Assembly: GCA_030998015.1 (NCBI GenBank)
Contig: JARWMV010000234.1
Span: 434,001 to 498,000 of the forward strand
Length of the DNA: 64,000 nt
Direction of reading: 5' to 3'
From: Ceratorhiza oryzae-sativae
Lineage: Eukaryota; Basidiomycota; Agaricomycetes; Cantharellales; Ceratobasidiaceae
Each line of letters starts with the position of its first letter. The stretch's first letter is position 1. The position numbers and the translations under genes were made by a program. This document shows, in pieces, positions 48,802-60,058 of the stretch. The notes beneath the pieces are model-generated. The model was not told the origin of the DNA, did no database searches, and worked only from the letters and a program-made list of their open reading frames with translations.

Positions 48802-50468
48802 ATGCGGCCAGATGAAACTGCCAAGCTAGTCCGCGAGTTTGTTACTGCCGGACGACATGTATACGCGTCGAGGTATCTAACCATAGCTGGGTTTGCTCTT
48901 TTAGTGTATGATCATGGTGGGTTTCGTTATTGATAAGCTTGCGCCTCCGAAATAAATCTGTTCCCAGCTATCACATTTCATTCCGAGGTGAACTTTGTGT
49001 GGCCAGCCGAGGTAGGTTCAGTCGCGATCAAAGTCTTCTCCTCGCAGCCCATAACATTCGTGAAAAGCTCAGCATTGTCAAAATTCTATTCTTGATCAAC
49101 CGATACATCGTGCCGATATTCATAGGGTTCGACGTAGCATGTAAGCATATACTATTTGCTTCAATTTGACTTCTGCTTACCTTTGGGTCAGTCCTCTCTG
49201 GGTGGGCCCCCTGGCTGACTGACAAAGTGAGTTTACTTCTTCATAATTCAGGGACCCTACTTAACCAAACCTATAGTTGTGAGTTTCTGCTAAAATTTTG
49301 GCATATCGCTAACCCAATGAATCTTCTGTAGTTGCCAAATATGGATCCTGTCAGACATAGCCATGGAGTTGTTTACAGTATTTTCGGCTACCTTCTTGAT
49401 TGGAATGCGGGTATATATACTATGGGATAACCGTCGAAGCGTGAGTGCTTGAAACCTCGTTCAAGAGCATGCTAAAGTTATCCCCCTTAGATCTTTAATT
49501 TAGTTTCTGTGGCGTGGTCACTTCATGTTGTGGCCAATCTCGTGCTCATCATTCTATTTTCGATTTTGAACAACGCGAGTACGTAGCTCTACATTTGGTA
49601 CCTACTATCGCTTGATGAAATGCATTAGAAACCTACAAGGTTGAACCCAACTTCAAGATATGTATGGGGAGCGTCGTAGATAGCTGGACGGTGTGGATAC
49701 CGGTGATGTTGTACCATTGCCGTAAGTCTCTCACACTCCCTGCACCTGTCCACGACCTGATTATTTGATTAGTGATTATGATTTTGCTGGTCGTCAAGTC
49801 GTTGTCCACTCCCAGGTAAGATATTTTCGAATCGATCTTTTTGTCACATCTCAATTTGGATCATCTAGAAATGCCAACACACGCATACACCATGTGATGA
49901 TGTGAGTTTTACCAATACACATCCTTCCCTGGGGTTTCTTATACAATCTGCATTCCAGCCGGGACGGTTTCAACTACTTTTTTGTAAGTCAGGGCTGGGT
50001 GATAGTGATGAACAAACCTTAAATCCGCTGTCAAACCGACAGGTCGTATTCATAGCACTCCTTTTCAATCTTTTGGTAAGAACAAACGAGTTGGATTTTC
50101 GATTGTGTAGCTAATTCTATAAATCGCCACAGAGTTGGGCATTGGCTCCAGTAAGTTCCATCTTACAATTGACCCAACACTTTCTCATCGCGAGACAGCC
50201 TACCCTCGCAGCGCTCCCTCGTTTCTTCGTATGGGCTGTATGCACCACCGCCACTTCCCGGCTTTTGCTCTCCCTCAAGGGCATCCATAGTGCAAAAGAC
50301 TGGGACAAAGCGAACAACATCGTCCGAAGGGACGTGGAGATGGTGCCTCGAAATAGGATTCAGTTTATGTTCACAGAGCACGAAGACGACGTAAACAATT
50401 CCGGACTTTCTCGTCAGCATTCTTTTGGTCAATTGAAGGTGACCACTCTTGGGCGATACGACGATTGA
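48802..50468 (+). CDS. DUF6533-type multi-pass membrane protein
   Basis: Many small exons joined by short introns. The first reads MRPDETAKLVREFVTAGRHV then YASRYLTIAGFALLVYDH, AITFHSEVNFVWPAE, LSIVKILFLINRYIVPIFIG and AFLSGWAPWLTDK. The pattern Y-x-x-[IV]-A..LL.YD..[IL]T...E[VI]..[IV]W....[IV].K.LF[LI].NRY is the DUF6533 signature, an N-terminal domain of mushroom-fungus membrane proteins. Further hydrophobic segments give about seven spans. The C-terminus (SRLLLSLKGIHSAKDWDKAN; then a hydrophilic tail to 50468) is also typical, with the xSRL.L.L motif. Function is unknown; receptor-like roles are speculation. The intron before LSIVKIL is 56 nt with a late acceptor; using the first AG would introduce a stop. 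Confidence 0.78.
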
Positions 50469-50699
50469 TTGTGGTTTATTTATTTTTTGTTGGTGTATAT
50501 TATTCGAATGTTACCCGCTCCTTTTTACATACCCACTCAACCTCGGGCAGCTCAATCCTGATGGGTGTGCTACAAATGCCATCGACTTTGGGTTGCACAA
50601 TTGCGACGCACTAGTCGATACATAGGTTACCCTGCGTCTCGAGGCAGCCTATCCCTCACCCCCAGATCTCCCCTTGACATCGCGAGATGACGAGAACTA

Positions 50700-50757
50700 C
50701 CCAAAGCGCGTTCGCACGGGTCCTTGAAAGGACTCTCCCTAGCTACCTTGGCTGACC
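50700..50757 (+). repeat. Degenerate repeat copy 1 (inverted relative to copy 2)
   Basis: The core TTGAAAGGACTCTCCCTAGC and then TACCTTGGCTGACC matches the reverse complement of copy 2 with four differences over about 35 bases. In one frame it reads HGSLKGLSLATLADR. Confidence 0.6.
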
Positions 50758-51814
50758 GGAGGTATTGAACTCGCCTAGAGACCCATATTGTATTTTGATG
50801 CTTTGGTGGACAAAACCAACAATTTACATGACGCAACAATCATCACTAGATCTGGTATACGCCTATAGTGGGGACACGCAGCACTTTTGAGCTCAAGGAT
50901 GTGTAAATTGAACCAACCTTTGTTAACCATAGCATACCGAATTTGTGCGATTCCTTCAACTAATATAGAAATAGAAATGGGCGGCACACACTCGACAAGA
51001 ATGTGTCCGTTGATTTTCCCTTGCATCCTCGGAGCCCACACGCCTCTAGTTACATTCCCCCCGACTTGGCCTCGATTTCTTCTTAATACTTGCCATTAAA
51101 TACCTTGGACTTGACCTTCGCGCTGATGAACGCCCCTTCCAAGCTCGCACCTTCCTCGAAGTGCCACTCATGCTCCCGAGCTTGTTGGACTTCGGTCCGA
51201 TCCGGGATATATGTGCCGGCATTTTCGTTTTTGAAGGGAGCTTCTCTTGTGGTATTTTGTGGCAAACTATAGGCGAGCTCTACCTCCTTTCCAGTTGAAA
51301 ATGGGTCCATCTAATACAATTAATCTTGCCTGTCGAGCGAGCGCCCTAGGTTGGCATTACTTCACTTGTGGAAACAGGCAGCGCTATGCGAGGCCGGACC
51401 GAAACAGGGCAACCGCCGTGTCGACAGCTGGAGTCCAGGATCGGGTGCACTGGCCTTGGTTTCTCCAGTCCTGTGCAAGATTAGTTGGAGCACAAATGAC
51501 GCCCCCGCAGAAATTTCATGCGAGTTGCATGCTTGGAGCTCTGATATTCTGCTTCAAGGCTTGATCCGTCGCCATTTGGTTGGGTCGGGGTATCTGTCTC
51601 TCCTCGAGTCCACATTACACGATTTACATTAAAGCTACACCCACAACACGAGGCCGAATGTTTGTCCAGCATATATCTACTAGAAAGATTGCGGATTAAA
51701 GCACAAAAGGTTTGGGTCTTCGAACTGAATAGCAAGCTGAAACGAGTGCGCCCGGTAGCCCTGGTGACTCGAAAGTTGGATCTAGAACGACGATTGGACA
51801 AAATAAACTGATGT

Positions 51815-51905
51815 GGTTAGCCAAGGTAGCGAGGGGGATTCCTTTCAAGAAACCGTGCTTATACAAGCACCCGCAGGTTCTGGGGTTCGAACGTGCTCCA
51901 GTAGT
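51815..51905 (-). repeat. Degenerate repeat copy 2
   Basis: On the minus strand: TTGAAAGGAATCCCCCTCGC followed by TACCTTGGCTAACC; reads HGFLKGIPLATLANH. The similarity extends weakly upstream through GCACGG and a GAACTAC block with a length difference. Confidence 0.6.
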
Positions 51906-52480
51906 TCTTCTTGCAAGGGTCACCTTGACCACCTTTCACATTTTTGGTACTTGTCCTTTTAATGTTTCCCTGGCTAATAATAAAAATTTCCAATACTTTA
52001 ACAGAATCATGCTGAAATTCATGGACGATTTCATGGCGCTCCGTTGTGTGACCATTAATGTGAGCAACTGCAGGAGCATGTGGCCGGGCATGTTCAATTC
52101 AGAGGGAGGTAGCCTCGCAGGGGGCGTGGATATTCGGCAATTTAGTATACCACGAAAGGCTCAAAGCCTAGTTAGAATTTGGCGAGCACAGTGCTTGAGC
52201 TTCGCACGGGTCAATGTGGAACTTAAGCTTGACATGGGACACGCGAGCCGATTTGTCAGCGATGATCGCCGATGACCAAGCCCGACAGCCAAAGGCGAGA
52301 CTTTGGAGCTGGTGGACCTGACGTCGACTGTCCACGGCGACAGGATTACCGCAACCCCCAAGTGGTGAGCCACACGTAGCAAAACGAACAAGCATCTTAC
52401 TCGAGTACTATTTCTTTCTAGACGCAACTGGCATAAACGCATCACCATCCTCAGCCGTCATCTGTGCTCCATCATACTCT

Positions 52481-53341
52481 ATGGTCAAGTTCTTCAGCCA
52501 GTCCCATGTGTATGAGTGAGTTTAAGCAACAATACCTCCCTCGGCCCCACAACTCAGACACGCCTTCAGGGAGGACTGGCCCACCGTAACTCTCGCGTTC
52601 TTCCTGCGCTACCCAAACCCCTTCGCCGCACACGTCCTCTCATGCGATGTCATTGACCGCACACTCACACCTTTGGGCACGCTCCGAACTACCCGGCTGA
52701 TTCTCAAGAGGGGAAACGCTCCCAAATGGCTACCCAAGGGTGTCGTCCCCCGCTCGGAGAGTTGGATCGTCGAGGAAAGTGAGGTCGATTCGGCAGGCCG
52801 GAGAGTCAGTTGCACAACCCAGAATTTGGAACACACCAAGGCGTTGCGGGTAGTCGAGCACGTCTCCCTACGCTCAGCAGAAGATGGGTGAGCGACTAGG
52901 GAGGGTAGGGTGCAGGATTTATCGCTGACGAGGTAGCAAAATAGCCTGACGTTGCACACCACCGAGGCCAGATTCGTATCTCGATTCGGGTGGGGCCTCA
53001 CAAAACGAATTGAAAGCTATGCATCCTCCAAATTCAGAGCAAACATCGAAAAGGTATATCCCATGAACAAATTTGTTATTTCATCCACTAACGGAGCCCT
53101 ACAGTCTCGTCAGGGCATCTTCCTCGTCCTAAACCTCCTCCGAGAGTCTCGTCTCCAGCTACAGCCCCTAGGAGGTTCAACCGGAACTGTTTTTGATACA
53201 TATGTCCCGCGCATTCATGGCCTGCGGCGCAAACAAAATTCTGCTTCCGAAAACTCGTCTTCCGATGATGCCAATGGTGCCCATGAGGGCTCGACCGGTT
53301 CCAACCGGTGGAAAGGCCGGTTCTGGAATCGTTCTTCATAG
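52481..53341 (+). CDS. PRELI/MSF1-domain phospholipid transfer protein (Ups1-like)
   Basis: Start MVKFFSQSHVYDH (intron after codon for Y and two bases of D), then AFREDWPTVTLAFFLRYPNP, HVLSCDVIDRTLTPLGTLRT, KRGNAPKWLPKGVVPRSESW and VEHVSLRSAEDG. After an intron ending AATAG comes LTLHTTEARFVSRFGWGLTK and IESYASSKFRANIEK. This is the PRELI order: N-terminal FxxxxxYxxxWxxV, HVxxxDVxDRxxxxxGxLxTxR[LI], a PxW strand. Ups1/PRELI carries phosphatidic acid between mitochondrial membranes with Mdm35. The C-terminal extension (Asn/Ser/Asp-rich, ending WKGRFWNRSS) is not part of the domain. A second PRELI gene lies 9 kb downstream. Confidence 0.9.
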
Positions 53342-53771
53342 GCACCTCGCTCCAACCCCACCCGATTTGTTCAAACGTATCTGCCCCTTTTCCGATAGGC
53401 ATCCATGAAAAAGGCAACTTTCTTTCGATTCAATATGCGGTTCTGGTTATGGTGTTGTACGATGATGAGATTTCGTGAATGGCTACGAGTCAAGATGTAC
53501 TATAAATCAATGTTCTCCCCTGCTCAAATGAAAATTTTATAAATGAATGGCCGGGCTTATCCGTGCACCTTGTAGAAATCAAAGCTCCTTTAGGTTGTTC
53601 CAGAAATATCTTTCTGCTTCTCATAAGCGCCAATATGTCCAAACACACGAAATTACCAGCAAAGAAACCATCAATTCGTAAAGTGCATACATGTTGTCAA
53701 CCGTGTAAAATGAACATCAGACCCATGAAATCGTTGAAACATTCTCAATAAAACTACAACCCGTTTACATC
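53342..53771. other. Convergent 3' intergenic region
   Basis: 430 bp between convergent stops. Nothing recognised; probably 3' UTRs. Confidence 0.5.
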
Positions 53772-55502
53772 TTAGATCTTTTCCTTCTCTTCGTACACCT
53801 CGGCCTTTTCACCCAACCTCTGGCTGCCACCAGTGTCAGTGCGACGCAGTCCCATCGAAGTCCTGCCGGCGCTCTCGAGAGCAGGCTCGATCTTGGCCGA
53901 TGGCTCATCGCGCAGGTTAAAGTGAGCTCCGTGGCGGAACCAGAGGAAGAACGAAAACCCGGCAATGTACAAGAACGCGGGAATGTTGATTGCGTAGGAG
54001 ATGCGCGTCCCGTGGCGGTCGGCGATCGCACCTTGGATAGGCGGGAACACCGCACCACCACCCACGGCGGAGATCAAGAGAGAGGCAGCGCGACGAGTGT
54101 GACGACCCATGCCCTTGGTTGAGATGACGAAGATGCACGGGAAGAGTGGGGCCTCGAAGAACATGGTGGTCATGAGGCATGCCATACCGGCGGTACCGTG
54201 GAGGAAAGTGGTGCAGGTGATGAGCACGAAGCACATGATCGCCCAAATGCCGACGAGGAGCTCAGCTGGCCAGATGGTGAGGAACGCGAGACCGACAAAT
54301 CGACCAACAGTGAACATGATGAGCGCATAAGACAGGAAGTTGGAGGACTTGGCATCGGGCCAGCCAACAGCCTCGGCACCATAGTTGATGAAAAAGGATC
54401 CGATAGTGACTTGAGCGCCGACGTACATGAACTGCGCGAGCCAGCCGAAGAAGGCGCGGTATTGCTAAACGTATGTGTAGATGAGCTTCTGCGGCCAAGA
54501 CGATAGTATGAAACATACCTTGTAGAAGGGCTGGTCAGTGCTTGCGTCAAGCCCACTCAGTTCAGCAGCAGCTTGGACTTGTTCCTCAAGCTCGGCCTCG
54601 GACGTCTCGGGAAGCTTGTAGGTCATGAACAAAAATGCGATAAATGCACCCATGAGAGCGACAGCGAGGTAGACCCATTGGACGTTTGTGAGGTTGTCAG
54701 CATTCTTGCCGCTGAAGAAATACTTGGAGGCAATGAACGGGCCAGCAAAGGACGCGATGCCGTTGAACGACTGGGAGAGCTGGAGTCGGAAAGCAGCACC
54801 TGACGGCTCGGTTCCAGGAAGACAGGTGATGTAGCTGTTGGCGGCCGTCTCAAGGGATGCCAGGCCGCATGCAATGACGGCAGTGCATACAACTAGATGA
54901 ATCCGTTAACACATGTAGATTTTGCCAAAGGGGGGTGGGCTTACCGAAACCACCAAAGATCGCCTTTTTATTGTCTTGGCTGGCATACTTGGCGCAGGGC
55001 CAGAATAGGATCGCGCCGAGCGAGTAGACTAAGAGGAAGAGGTATGAATAAGCGTGTGTAGCAAGGTCGTGGTGGGATGACCTACAACTTAGGCCCATGA
55101 TGATGGTAAATTTGTAGCCTCGCCTGCGCAAGACTTCTCCGGCAATGGGAGAGAATGCAAAATACCCGACACCAAAGTAGGCAACCTGGAGGCCAGTGCT
55201 CTGAAGTTTGGTGATGTCAAGAATGTTTCTAAAGGACGCATATTCAGTCAAATTCAACATATATTGCGTCAAACTTACTGGAAGTGCTTGTTGAGCACAT
55301 CGAGAAGGCCGTAGGCGAACCCCCCTGGATGTGTTTGTGTGAGCAGCGTTCGCAAGGGATGAAAGCGACGAGCTGCCTACTCACAGAGGAAGAACAAGGA
55401 AGTAACCAGAGCGAACGGATAGATGACGTTCCTCGGAGGGAGCTTCTGCTTCCAAGAGACGTCATTGCCGCCGCTAGGCATGAGTACAGCGCCGCCTGCC
55501 AT
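53772..55502 (-). CDS. MFS transporter, fucose permease (FHS) type
   Basis: Start MAGGAVLMPSGGNDVSWKQK, then the first transmembrane helix (YPFALVTSLFFLW type), LNKHFQNILDITKLQSTGLQ, AYFGVGYFAFSPIAGEVLRR and GYKFTIIMGL. Next come ACGLASLETAANSYITCLPG, FNGIASFAGPFIASKYFF, a cytoplasmic loop (ETSEAELEEQVQAAAELSGL), and in the second half FMYVGAQVTIGSFFINYGAE and PAFLYIAGFSFFLWFRHGAH. ETAANSY and the FMYVGAQV helix are typical of the L-fucose/glucose-galactose permease group of the major facilitator superfamily. It is a likely plasma-membrane sugar:proton symporter. Substrate cannot be told from sequence. The hydrophilic Glu/Lys-rich C-terminus ends EEKEKI. Start 55502 precedes about ten predicted spans. 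Confidence 0.86.
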
Positions 55503-56673
55503 TTCGTTGACGATGAGCGAAGAGGAAGGGGAAGAGAGGACACCGAGCTAAGAAGCTGGATGTGGAGTCCCGCTGTGGGGGCCCAGGTTATATAGGCTCG
55601 CGTACGAGGAAGTCCCCTGGGATATGAATTAGCATTCTTCTCGAAAGGCCGCATGGCTGCTGAGGCAAGACCCAATCGGTAGAAGCCGTCGCATATCAGG
55701 GGCGCCGGCGATAGTCAGACTGTCAAATCATTTGTCGGAAACATTTGCTGGCTATCAATCCAAATTTGGCTACTGGTGCGGGCCGCATCCGGTCAAACCG
55801 CCGGCATCGCCACCATCATTGAACCGATCAGGCCAGCTGTCGAGTTTCGTCGCCCTCCCGGACGATTCCGTCGATTGATCTTGCCCCCAACACGACGTAC
55901 GGAACATTCTCTCCATCTAGCGTGCGGCGTGCCAGTCGCAAGCCAAGCATCGCCTTGGACACCAACCCCATTCATCGGCACATCGGCCTGTCGTCCAACC
56001 CCTGCCCAGACACCATACCGTACCAGAATTATCTCCTGGACCTCCAAATACCCCGACTATTCGCGTCACATGCGGAGTAGCAGGCCGCCATCCGCCCCCA
56101 AAAAACAGCTCCTGAGACCAAAGTTAGCTCCTGGTCTGTGCGTCGCAGACAAAGTCGGCTACGATTCCCTCTGCACAGAGCCCCAACGATTTTCGACCTT
56201 TCGAGAAACACATCTATCGGAACCGTCGAACGTGGGGTATTCCTTTACCCCGGTTCAGTCTCGACTGGGAGGACAAGCCAAGCGTGATCGATCGTAAGAA
56301 TTTTTGGGTCCTGGCCTATCGCTGGGACTCAAATCGCGGGGGCCCACGGAGCTGAATTAACCGATCATAAATGTCCGGTGTACGCTTGCATCAATGTTCT
56401 GCCTGACGTTCTCTCGCTGCCGTTCTATCGCAGTTGGTATTTCAGTCTAATTCCAGGCACATTTTGTGGCACAACGGAACTTTGGTCCGCGCAGCCCGAC
56501 TCGGTCGTGGCCGCTGTCGGCCTCCCAGCCTAAAACGCCTACGGCGCCGGTGGCGGACAGTGAATGGCAAGCCGGGTGCAGTGGAGGTAAATAATATTGG
56601 AGAAACGTATTAGCGATAAATATGACAGTGTACAACAAAGCCGGGGCACAGAAGTAAATAGCCAATTTCCATT
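55503..56673. other. Intergenic region with one 173-codon frame
   Basis: 1.17 kb. A plus-strand frame at 55776-56297 is open for 173 codons, Arg/Pro-rich. A second frame in the same stretch also stays open for about 80 codons (with NTTYGTFSPSSVRRASRKPS). Neither has a recognisable domain. The GC-rich composition alone can keep frames open, so I do not call a gene. Confidence 0.4.
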
Positions 56674-58765
56674 TCACTTCTCAACCCTAGAGACACGTCT
56701 CCTAAATTGCCTTTGAACCTTCACGTCTTCTGGTTCCTCGGACATAAATTGAATGAATGGGTTATTGGATGAAGCTCCTGTAGCAACCGGTGAATCGTCG
56801 TTCTGGCTTGCTCGACGAATTATCGCTGCTGCATATGGGTTCACCGACCAGGAGGTTGGCCGAGGAGTTGAGGGAGTCGGGGAAACTGGAGATCCCCCAG
56901 GCGTCAAAGGCGAAGCAGGAGCCAGCAGTGAAGAAGTTGGCTGGTTAGCTGGCGAACCATTCACCATGGGCTCTGGTATTCTCAGCGTTAATGGGCGAGC
57001 TGCGACATCGCTCCCGGTTGTGCCCCTGAAGCCGCCAATACCCCCAGGTCCAGGTGCGGGCCAACCCCAGGTGGAGCATGCGTAGGTACTTGATCCCTCC
57101 CGCCTTCGAGCGTGACTCTAAATCCACCAGATGGCTTAGCCTGTTCCTGAGCCTGCTCATAAGTCGGGACTGCGACCGATCTCGAAGCTGCCCTATTTAA
57201 ATTGCTCGCACTCGAGCTCGTAGCCTCTGGGTCAATATAGGTTGGGAGCTCAGTGTCGCCGTGTTCAATCGCGTTGGGAGCACTTCTATGTGTGATTGGC
57301 TGGATGGCCGCCGGATCGGTCACGCGAATTATGATCCCGCAACGAACTTCCGCGAGTTCTTTACGGAGCGATATCATGGTTTGGGCGTGCTACGACAAGT
57401 AAGCAGGCCATTCGCGTATCGGTGATGAACGTCTTACATGTTTTAACTCTGATTGGCAGTTTTGAATGCGGACATGGCACCTGTCAATTTCGCCCGAGAG
57501 ACGAGTATGACACTCTTGGAAAGCGCCAATGTTTTCTGCCAGACTCTCTGCAATCGCAGTGTTAGCGCTGCACTGATCAAGTATATGGGGACCTACGTTC
57601 AAAGCCGGGAACCAGGACCAAAACCCATCGATTATCGATGATATCCTGTTCATATTTTCTGTCGATGGTGAACATATGGTATGCATATATGGACAATTGA
57701 CCTACGGTTCGGCGATCTTTGGAAAAGCTATAGTCGACACGAGGCCGAAACCAATAATCTTCTCTGCTTTCATCACACAGGACGTGCATATCGACAAGTC
57801 AAGGGCGGCGGTGGTTATGTTGAGCCTCGACATGGTATCTTGCCAAGTATCGGTTCCAAACGGGTATTGGGCCATATTATTCTGAGCCTGTAATTGCCAA
57901 TGAGCTCGGAAATCTTGATAGTATGTATAATCTTACGTCGCGGAGTTTGGCCATGAGCTTTCGGGTGCCCTTCTCTGCTTTGATGAGCTCAACAATCGCT
58001 TTGGTCACATCATTCAGCCTGACTTGGCACAGGTTATAATCTCGCTGGGTAACCTTCAGACGCTCCTCGACTGCTTCTTCTTCGGGGTATTCTGCTTCTA
58101 CCGTTAGGCCAACGTGCAGCTCATTCGTAATAGAACCCACCTGGTGTCGGCCCATCAAACAATCCTTGGTACAACGCGTCAATCTCCGACTGGCACTTCA
58201 CTCTTTGCTGTGATTTCTCGGCGAGCTCATCTCGCTGATAACATTGCTCAGTGCCACGCTCCACCGAATAATAAAACAAGCTTACCGTCTTCTCTCGTTC
58301 CAGTTTTTCTTGAAGTAACAACTGCAATTCATCCTCGGCTTCTCTCTCTTTTTTCCACGCCTCCACGAGTTCAGATCGCTCTTTCTCGCGAAGTTGGGTG
58401 AGCGCCTCTTTCCCCCCAACACGAATACGATGATACATGCGCCAGAGAGGTGAGTCGAATTTGTCGACGTCGTTGCGCTCGGATTTGCTACGCCAACAAT
58501 GATTAGATTTAGCTCGTAATAGAAAGAGCAATTTACCCACGTCTTGGCCCTCAGCCCCTCTAATGTACGCTGCCTAACCTCAACTTCGCCTATCACCTCG
58601 CTAAGCCGGGCATTGTTATCCTCTTGAGCAGTCGGAACGTAGTCGAGGGAGCTCAGCAAATTCAGCAGCTTGGTATGCTACTCGATATCGTAAGTGTCCA
58701 CCATCGTTTGATTTATCAGATGTTATACGAACCTTCTTGATCTCGGCTTGGGTAATTCTGGCCAT
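56674..58765 (-). CDS. Coiled-coil protein, tandem paralogue A (unrecognised)
   Basis: Start MARITQAEIKK, then after an intron HTKLLNLLSSLDYVPTAQED, RLSEVIGEVEVRQRTLEGLR and a long charged coiled coil (KEALTQLREKERSELVEAWK, EKSQQRVKCQSEIDALYQGL). YPEEEAVEERLKVTQRDYNL and KAIVELIKAEKGTRKLMAKL follow, then NITTAALDLSICTSCVMKAE and SLAENIGAFQECHTRLSGEI. The C-terminal part is Pro/Ser-rich and disordered (PTYEQAQEQAKPSGGFRVTL; PTPSTPRPTSWSVNPYAAAI). I know no named family. Motifs recur in the same order in the next gene (60059-61834). Several introns of 50-60 nt. Cytoskeletal or scaffold function is guesswork. Confidence 0.62.
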
Positions 58766-60058
58766 GATGGTACGTTTGATTGATGTGTGTGTGGCTGGTC
58801 TACCTACTCGCCCTCCTGGTTTTATAGTGCAGGTGGCCGGAGTTAAAAATCTGTGTTGCGATTCACCTTGCCACTGGATGTAGGCGCTCACAAAGGCGAT
58901 GGCCTAATCCAGAGAGGTACCACCGAGCGGCGTTTCACAAGCGCTGCTGTGTGGACCAATCGGGCCAAATCTAGAACAACAGGATCGAACAAAAGGAGTG
59001 GCGCACCGCCTCAGCATGGCCACCAAAAAACAAAGCAGTGCAGCGGAGGAGTCAGTTCGGGAAAATCACGTCGGGGCGCCCCCGTAAATGATGCGCAAGT
59101 GGCATTTTGTAGGTATGTGTTTGGTTGAATGTCGCTCCCCTCGATGTGGGCTCAACAATGCAAGCGGGTGAGTTCGATAGCCAAGCCAGGCCAGCTCGAT
59201 GCCAACGGCCAGATAATGGGAAGGGTCAATGCACGCATCATGGCCATACACGCCCACCGCTGATGAGAATGAAATGTTTGTGGCACAACAATGATATATT
59301 GTTCGCGCGTCGGGGTACACGGAATATACTCAGTGCAAACTGCAGGGTCGGACAGATAGGGCGGGAGCAGTCAGGAGCCCCACCAGTGGTGGTTACCGCT
59401 TGAGCGCTCAATTGAATCAGGTTAATTATGCAAGGCCCATTTCGCGATCGGACTCTTGCCGCAAAAAGCATAAACAATGTCTTACAGGCGTATCGGCTCG
59501 CTATGAACACTCCTCCCGATTACTTACAAATTTTGTTCTCTTTGGGCTATACAGCCACCCACCACCCCAAGCAAGGCCACCGTCCCTTGCAATGATCGAG
59601 TGGAGCTAATCGTCAACTAAATGGAGACTAATTTGAAACTGCTTTTCGTTCAGTGATGCATATAGCGAAGCCGCCACTCCGAAGCTACTGAATGCATATA
59701 TGAGAGGCTTAGCCCATAGCATGAAGCCAAGACATTTTTTAGGCAGGTGACCAATATACTGAAGGGCGTCTCTAGCGAGAACCAAGTCCTCTTATCTCCC
59801 AATAGTTGAGCTATGGCTAACTCAATAAGCTAAGATGTATAGCGGGAGATGGCTCTATCATCTTGAGGCAGCCATCATGCAAGCAAAATGGGCGAGTCAT
59901 TTCTAGATAAATCAAGAGCAACGATATCGGTTATTAACTCCAGGTCAAAAAAATACATGGTTGAAACAGAAACCATTGATACAATCATTGAAATCAAAAA
60001 TAGTGTCTAGCAGTATTTCATCCCCTAACTTCGTCAGACTATAGGGGTAGGGAAGCCA
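58766..60058. other. Intergenic region between the two paralogues
   Basis: 1.3 kb. It contains the promoter of paralogue A and the 3' end of paralogue B. Short frames only; AT-rich from about 59650. No repeat or RNA gene recognised. Confidence 0.5.

Larger units (their letters stand above)
50469..52480. other. Gene-poor 2-kb block with degenerate repeat
   Basis: No gene I can support. It holds two inverted, diverged copies of one short sequence (50700-50757 and 51815-51905). A 75-codon minus-strand frame at 51083-51310 has no recognisable family. Other frames are short and overlapping. Confidence 0.5.

Noticed and set aside
48961..49070. Frame problem in the DUF6533 gene after WPAE
   Set aside because: Using the second AG (after CGTGAAAAG) gives a 56-nt intron and the expected LSIVKILFLINRY.
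51880..51900. tRNA T-arm-like GGTTCGAAC
   Set aside because: No matching acceptor stem, D-arm or anticodon arm could be paired around it.
50700..51905. Terminal inverted repeats of a DNA transposon
   Set aside because: No transposase-like frame and no target-site duplication are visible. The copies are short and diverged, so I list them only as a repeat.
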